From Promethearchaeota archaeon (lineage in GTDB: Archaea; Asgardarchaeota; Lokiarchaeia; Sigynarchaeales; SOKP01), in the NCBI GenBank assembly GCA_019057975.1, contig JAHLWJ010000228.1, positions 1 to 7,135 of the forward strand: DNA of 7,135 bases, read 5' to 3'. The notes under the pieces are model-generated. The model did not search any database, was not told the origin of the DNA, and saw only the letters and a list, made by a program, of their open reading frames with translations. How positions within the stretch are numbered: the first letter of the stretch is position 1; each line of letters starts with the position of its first letter. The position numbers and the translations under genes are program-made. Positions 5,520 through 7,135 of this stretch are shown here, piece by piece.

Positions 5520-6356
5520 ATGAATGAACTAGAAGAATCTGAAATTGTGGAAGCACTTCAATCATTAAATTTTACCAAAAATGATTCAAAAGTATTGCTA
5601 ACTTTATGTAAATATAAGATATTAAGCCCTGCTGACATTGCTAAACATTCAGGAGTAGATAGAGCAAGGGTTTATGATTCTTTAAACAGATTAATAGATA
5701 AGGGCTTCATTCAAAAAGAACCTATTAAGAGAGGAGCTAATTACCAAGTGATTCCCATACCAAGGATATTTAAAACATTACGGGATGAATACAAGCGAAA
5801 AATTGAAGATACACTAGTACTAGAGAAAGTGATTACTGAACTTGAGATTACTAAAGAAGAAACCGAACCTCGCGTTTGGGCAATAAGTTCAAGATCAAAA
5901 ATTAGAAAAAAAATAAAAGAACTAATTAATACTGCTAAAGAACGAATCTTTTTTATTCTTACTCCTGACTTACTTATGAATGAATTAGGAGGATACGAAT
6001 GGGTTTTAAGAGAACTATGGAATAAAAAATTTTCTACCAATATCCAGATTGTTATCGCAATGAAATATAACGAGTTTTTAAAAGAGGAAATTAAAAAACT
6101 ACTAAAAGTATCTGTCGTAATCCACTCGATTGAAGGAGATAGTGTATTACCCTTTGGATTATTAATTGTAGATAACCAATTCTTGCTTACTACCCTCGAT
6201 CAGGTAAAAGAAGCACCAGAATATACTTCAGGATTATGGTTAGAGCATGGTACTCCAAAACAAATTATAGGCTATGAGCATCTCTTCAAATATTTTATTA
6301 CAAGCCAGTGCAAATTAATAAAATTAACACCAAAAAAAGTACAATATACAAGGTAA
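5520..6356 (+). CDS. TrmB-family transcriptional regulator
   Basis: This 278-residue regulator has the TrmB arrangement. Residues 10-75 are a winged helix-turn-helix: LNFTKNDSKVLLTLCKY (16-32) is helix 1, SPADIAKHSGVDRARVYDSL (36-55) is the HTH, LIDKGFIQKE (58-67) leads into the wing, and the wing ends in ANYQVIPIPRI (73-83). A charged helix (84-112) probably forms a dimer coiled coil. The C-terminal half (118-270) looks like the PLD-like TrmB effector domain, starting AISSRSKIRKKIKELI..AKERIFFILTPDLL. Family members are DNA-binding repressors or activators, many sensing sugars; the ligand here cannot be read. No membrane segment is present. ATG 5520 overlaps a GAAACATGAA direct repeat and has no Shine-Dalgarno sequence. 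The long region upstream, shared with the histone promoter, is a likely site of autoregulation. The small GTPase follows in the same direction after 72 nt, probably with its own promoter. Confidence 0.9.
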   Translation: MNELEESEIVEALQSLNFTKNDSKVLLTLCKYKILSPADIAKHSGVDRARVYDSLNRLIDKGFIQKEPIKRGANYQVIPIPRIFKTLRDEYKRKIEDTLVLEKVITELEITKEETEPRVWAISSRSKIRKKIKELINTAKERIFFILTPDLLMNELGGYEWVLRELWNKKFSTNIQIVIAMKYNEFLKEEIKKLLKVSVVIHSIEGDSVLPFGLLIVDNQFLLTTLDQVKEAPEYTSGLWLEHGTPKQIIGYEHLFKYFITSQCKLIKLTPKKVQYTR

Positions 6357-6381
6357 ATATTATTATTTAAAAAAACATAAA

Positions 6382-6389
6382 TAATATAA
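6382..6389 (+). promoter_or_regulatory. Candidate TATA box for the small GTPase gene
   Basis: TAATATAA lies 40-47 nt before ATG 6429. Initiation about 25 nt downstream falls near 6411, leaving a leader of about 18 nt that would just contain the AGGGGGT element. The agreement of the two signals modestly supports both. Confidence 0.4.
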
Positions 6390-6413
6390 GTCAAAAATTA
6401 GGCAAAAAATATT

Positions 6414-6420
6414 AGGGGGT
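6414..6420 (+). promoter_or_regulatory. Possible Shine-Dalgarno site of the small GTPase gene
   Basis: AGGGGGT, a rare G-run in this AT-rich DNA, ends 8 nt before ATG 6429. It is an imperfect match to GGAGGTG but sits at a suitable distance and supports this start. Confidence 0.5.
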
Positions 6421-6428
6421 AATATTGT

Positions 6429-6986
6429 ATGTCATATCGAGGTAAAGTGATTCTGTGCGGAGATGCGGGAGTAGGAAAAACCAGTCTCTTAGCACGGTAT
6501 GTAGATGATTTATTTAGTGAAGAATACATACAAACTGTTGGAGCTAATTTCTTAATAAAGGAAATAGATTTAAGTATGATAGTAGATAGGCTTGACATAA
6601 AAAATCCTAATTTGAAAAAGGACATTAAAGAAAAGGGTTTCAAACTTTACTTTTGGGATATCGGGGGACAAAGACAGGCTCTCTTTAGTACGGAGTATTA
6701 TTTCGTACAAGCGGTAGGTGCTATGATCATTTTTAGTCTAGATCAAATAGAATCATTTGAAAATATTGATTTTTGGATATCGAAGTTAGAAGAGTTAAGT
6801 GGTGATGTTCCATTTATTTTAGTTGGCAATAAGATGGATTTAAAAAGAAAAATTGATAAAGAAAAGATTGATAAAAAACTAAAAGAGTTAGGAGTACATT
6901 ATTTTGAAACCTCAGCAAAATTAAATGAGAATGTAGATAAAGCTTTTGAGAGCTTATCAGTTCAAATTTTGAATAATTTGAAATAG
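6429..6986 (+). CDS. Ras/Arf-superfamily small GTPase
   Basis: This 185-residue GTPase has every G-box: G1 GDAGVGKTS (11-19), G2 Thr36 in YIQTVGANF, G3 DIGGQ (77-81), G4 NKMD (124-127) and G5 ETSAK (160-164). The order and the SAK motif are Rab/Ras-like, while G3 is WDIGGQ, with Gly where Ras/Rab have Ala (WDTAGQ), as in Arf-type proteins. Gln81 takes the place of Ras Gln61, so intrinsic hydrolysis should be possible. From Thr36 to Trp76 is 40 residues, about 15 more than in Rab proteins, because of a charged segment (about 48-69) in the interswitch. The C-terminus ends in ILNNLK with no cysteine, so prenylation is excluded; Cys10 is the only cysteine. Such GTPases are greatly expanded in Asgard archaea. 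A cytosolic molecular switch is expected, with partner unknown. It stands alone, 72 nt after the TrmB-type gene. Confidence 0.94.
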   Translation: MSYRGKVILCGDAGVGKTSLLARYVDDLFSEEYIQTVGANFLIKEIDLSMIVDRLDIKNPNLKKDIKEKGFKLYFWDIGGQRQALFSTEYYFVQAVGAMIIFSLDQIESFENIDFWISKLEELSGDVPFILVGNKMDLKRKIDKEKIDKKLKELGVHYFETSAKLNENVDKAFESLSVQILNNLK

Positions 6987-7012
6987 GTACTAAATAATTA
7001 TAAATATTAAAG

Positions 7013-7021
7013 TTTATTTTT
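7013..7021 (+). terminator. Possible T-rich terminator of the GTPase gene
   Basis: TTTATTTTT begins 27 nt after the GTPase stop. Archaeal RNA polymerase can stop at such tracts, but it is short and the surrounding DNA is AT-rich, so the call is weak. Confidence 0.3.
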
Positions 7022-7038
7022 GTCTTCAACAACGTCAC

Positions 7039-7047
7039 TATATATTT
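7039..7047 (+). promoter_or_regulatory. Candidate TATA box for the CofC-like gene
   Basis: CTATATATT lies 27-35 nt before ATG 7074. Initiation about 25 nt downstream falls within a few nt of the ATG, so the transcript would be leaderless or nearly so, in keeping with the lack of a Shine-Dalgarno sequence. Confidence 0.4.
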
Positions 7048-7073
7048 TTAGAGTATTCAATTATCCGAAGATT

Positions 7074-7135
7074 ATGAGTACCTTATTGGTTCCCGTCGCT
7101 CCTTTATCAAGGACAAAATCACGTCTTAGGGATTG
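7074..7135 (+). CDS. cofC: 2-phospho-L-lactate guanylyltransferase N-terminus (CofC-like, partial)
   Basis: Only the first 20 codons are inside the window and the frame is still open at the edge. The protein begins with a short hydrophobic strand followed by VPVAPLSRTKSRLRD (6-20). This is the nucleotide-binding start typical of CofC and related nucleotidyltransferases (strand, PV.PL...K[ST]RL). CofC guanylates 2-phospho-L-lactate (or phosphoenolpyruvate in some lineages) in coenzyme F420 synthesis, an archaeal pathway reported in several Asgard groups. With 20 residues another MobA-like nucleotidyltransferase cannot be excluded. It starts 87 nt after the GTPase stop, after a T-rich stretch and a well-placed TATA-like element, so it is probably a separate transcript. 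Confidence 0.65.
   Translation, partial: MSTLLVPVAPLSRTKSRLRD

Noticed and set aside
5741..6040. Minus-strand 99-codon frame inside the TrmB-type gene
   Set aside because: Low-complexity Ser/Phe/Ile content typical of the complement of a Lys/Glu-rich gene. There is no family pattern, and the plus frame has a full TrmB arrangement.
6398..6643. Minus-strand 81-codon frame overlapping the start of the small GTPase
   Set aside because: Antisense shadow of a gene whose five G-boxes are certain; no own promoter or Shine-Dalgarno site.

Overview
The window looks like chromosomal DNA of an AT-rich archaeon, most likely an Asgard (Promethearchaeota) lineage. The archaeal signs are a minus-strand histone-fold gene, an archaea-restricted DUF211 protein, a TrmB-family regulator, a probable DUF2299 protein, an archaeal-style ThpR and the first 20 codons of a probable CofC (coenzyme F420 pathway). 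The signs that favour Asgard are a Ras/Arf-superfamily small GTPase with all five G-boxes and a histone with a lysine/proline-rich N-terminal tail. This placement is inferred from gene content; no marker gene is present to settle it. I saw no rRNA, tRNA, CRISPR array or transposase.

Layout. Positions 146-2552 hold a tight plus-strand run: a D-2-hydroxyacid dehydrogenase, a ThpR-type RNA 2',3'-cyclic phosphodiesterase overlapping it by 8 nt with a GTG start, and a HAD phosphatase starting directly after the ThpR stop. Next come DUF211 (2627-2881), a hairpin plus T-tract (2932-2968), an unrecognised 117-residue protein (3049-3402), a DUF2299-like protein (3566-4114) and, 17 nt later, a HIT-family nucleotide hydrolase/transferase. 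The HIT gene appears to be broken, or shifted, by one extra T in a T5 run at 4146-4150. The histone (4722-4952) is convergent with it. A 567-nt gene-free, very AT-rich region (4953-5519) separates the histone from the divergent TrmB-type regulator (5520-6356). It carries three TTCGAA palindromes, a perfect 10-bp inverted repeat, phased TTAAC motifs and a GAAACATGAA direct repeat that overlaps the regulator's start codon. The small GTPase (6429-6986) and the partial CofC (7074 to the end) close the window.

How the genes fit together. The first three genes are probably co-transcribed; the dehydrogenase and HAD phosphatase could act in one 2-hydroxyacid or phospho-acid pathway, but substrates cannot be read from sequence. 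The DUF2299-like and HIT genes probably form a second transcript. The divergent region is the likely control hub for the histone and the TrmB regulator. Most starts lack a Shine-Dalgarno sequence; the clear exception is the histone (GGAGG), with a weaker case for the GTPase (AGGGGGT).

The points most worth following up are the HIT frameshift, the GTPase with a lengthened interswitch and no lipidation cysteine, and the palindrome cluster upstream of the histone.
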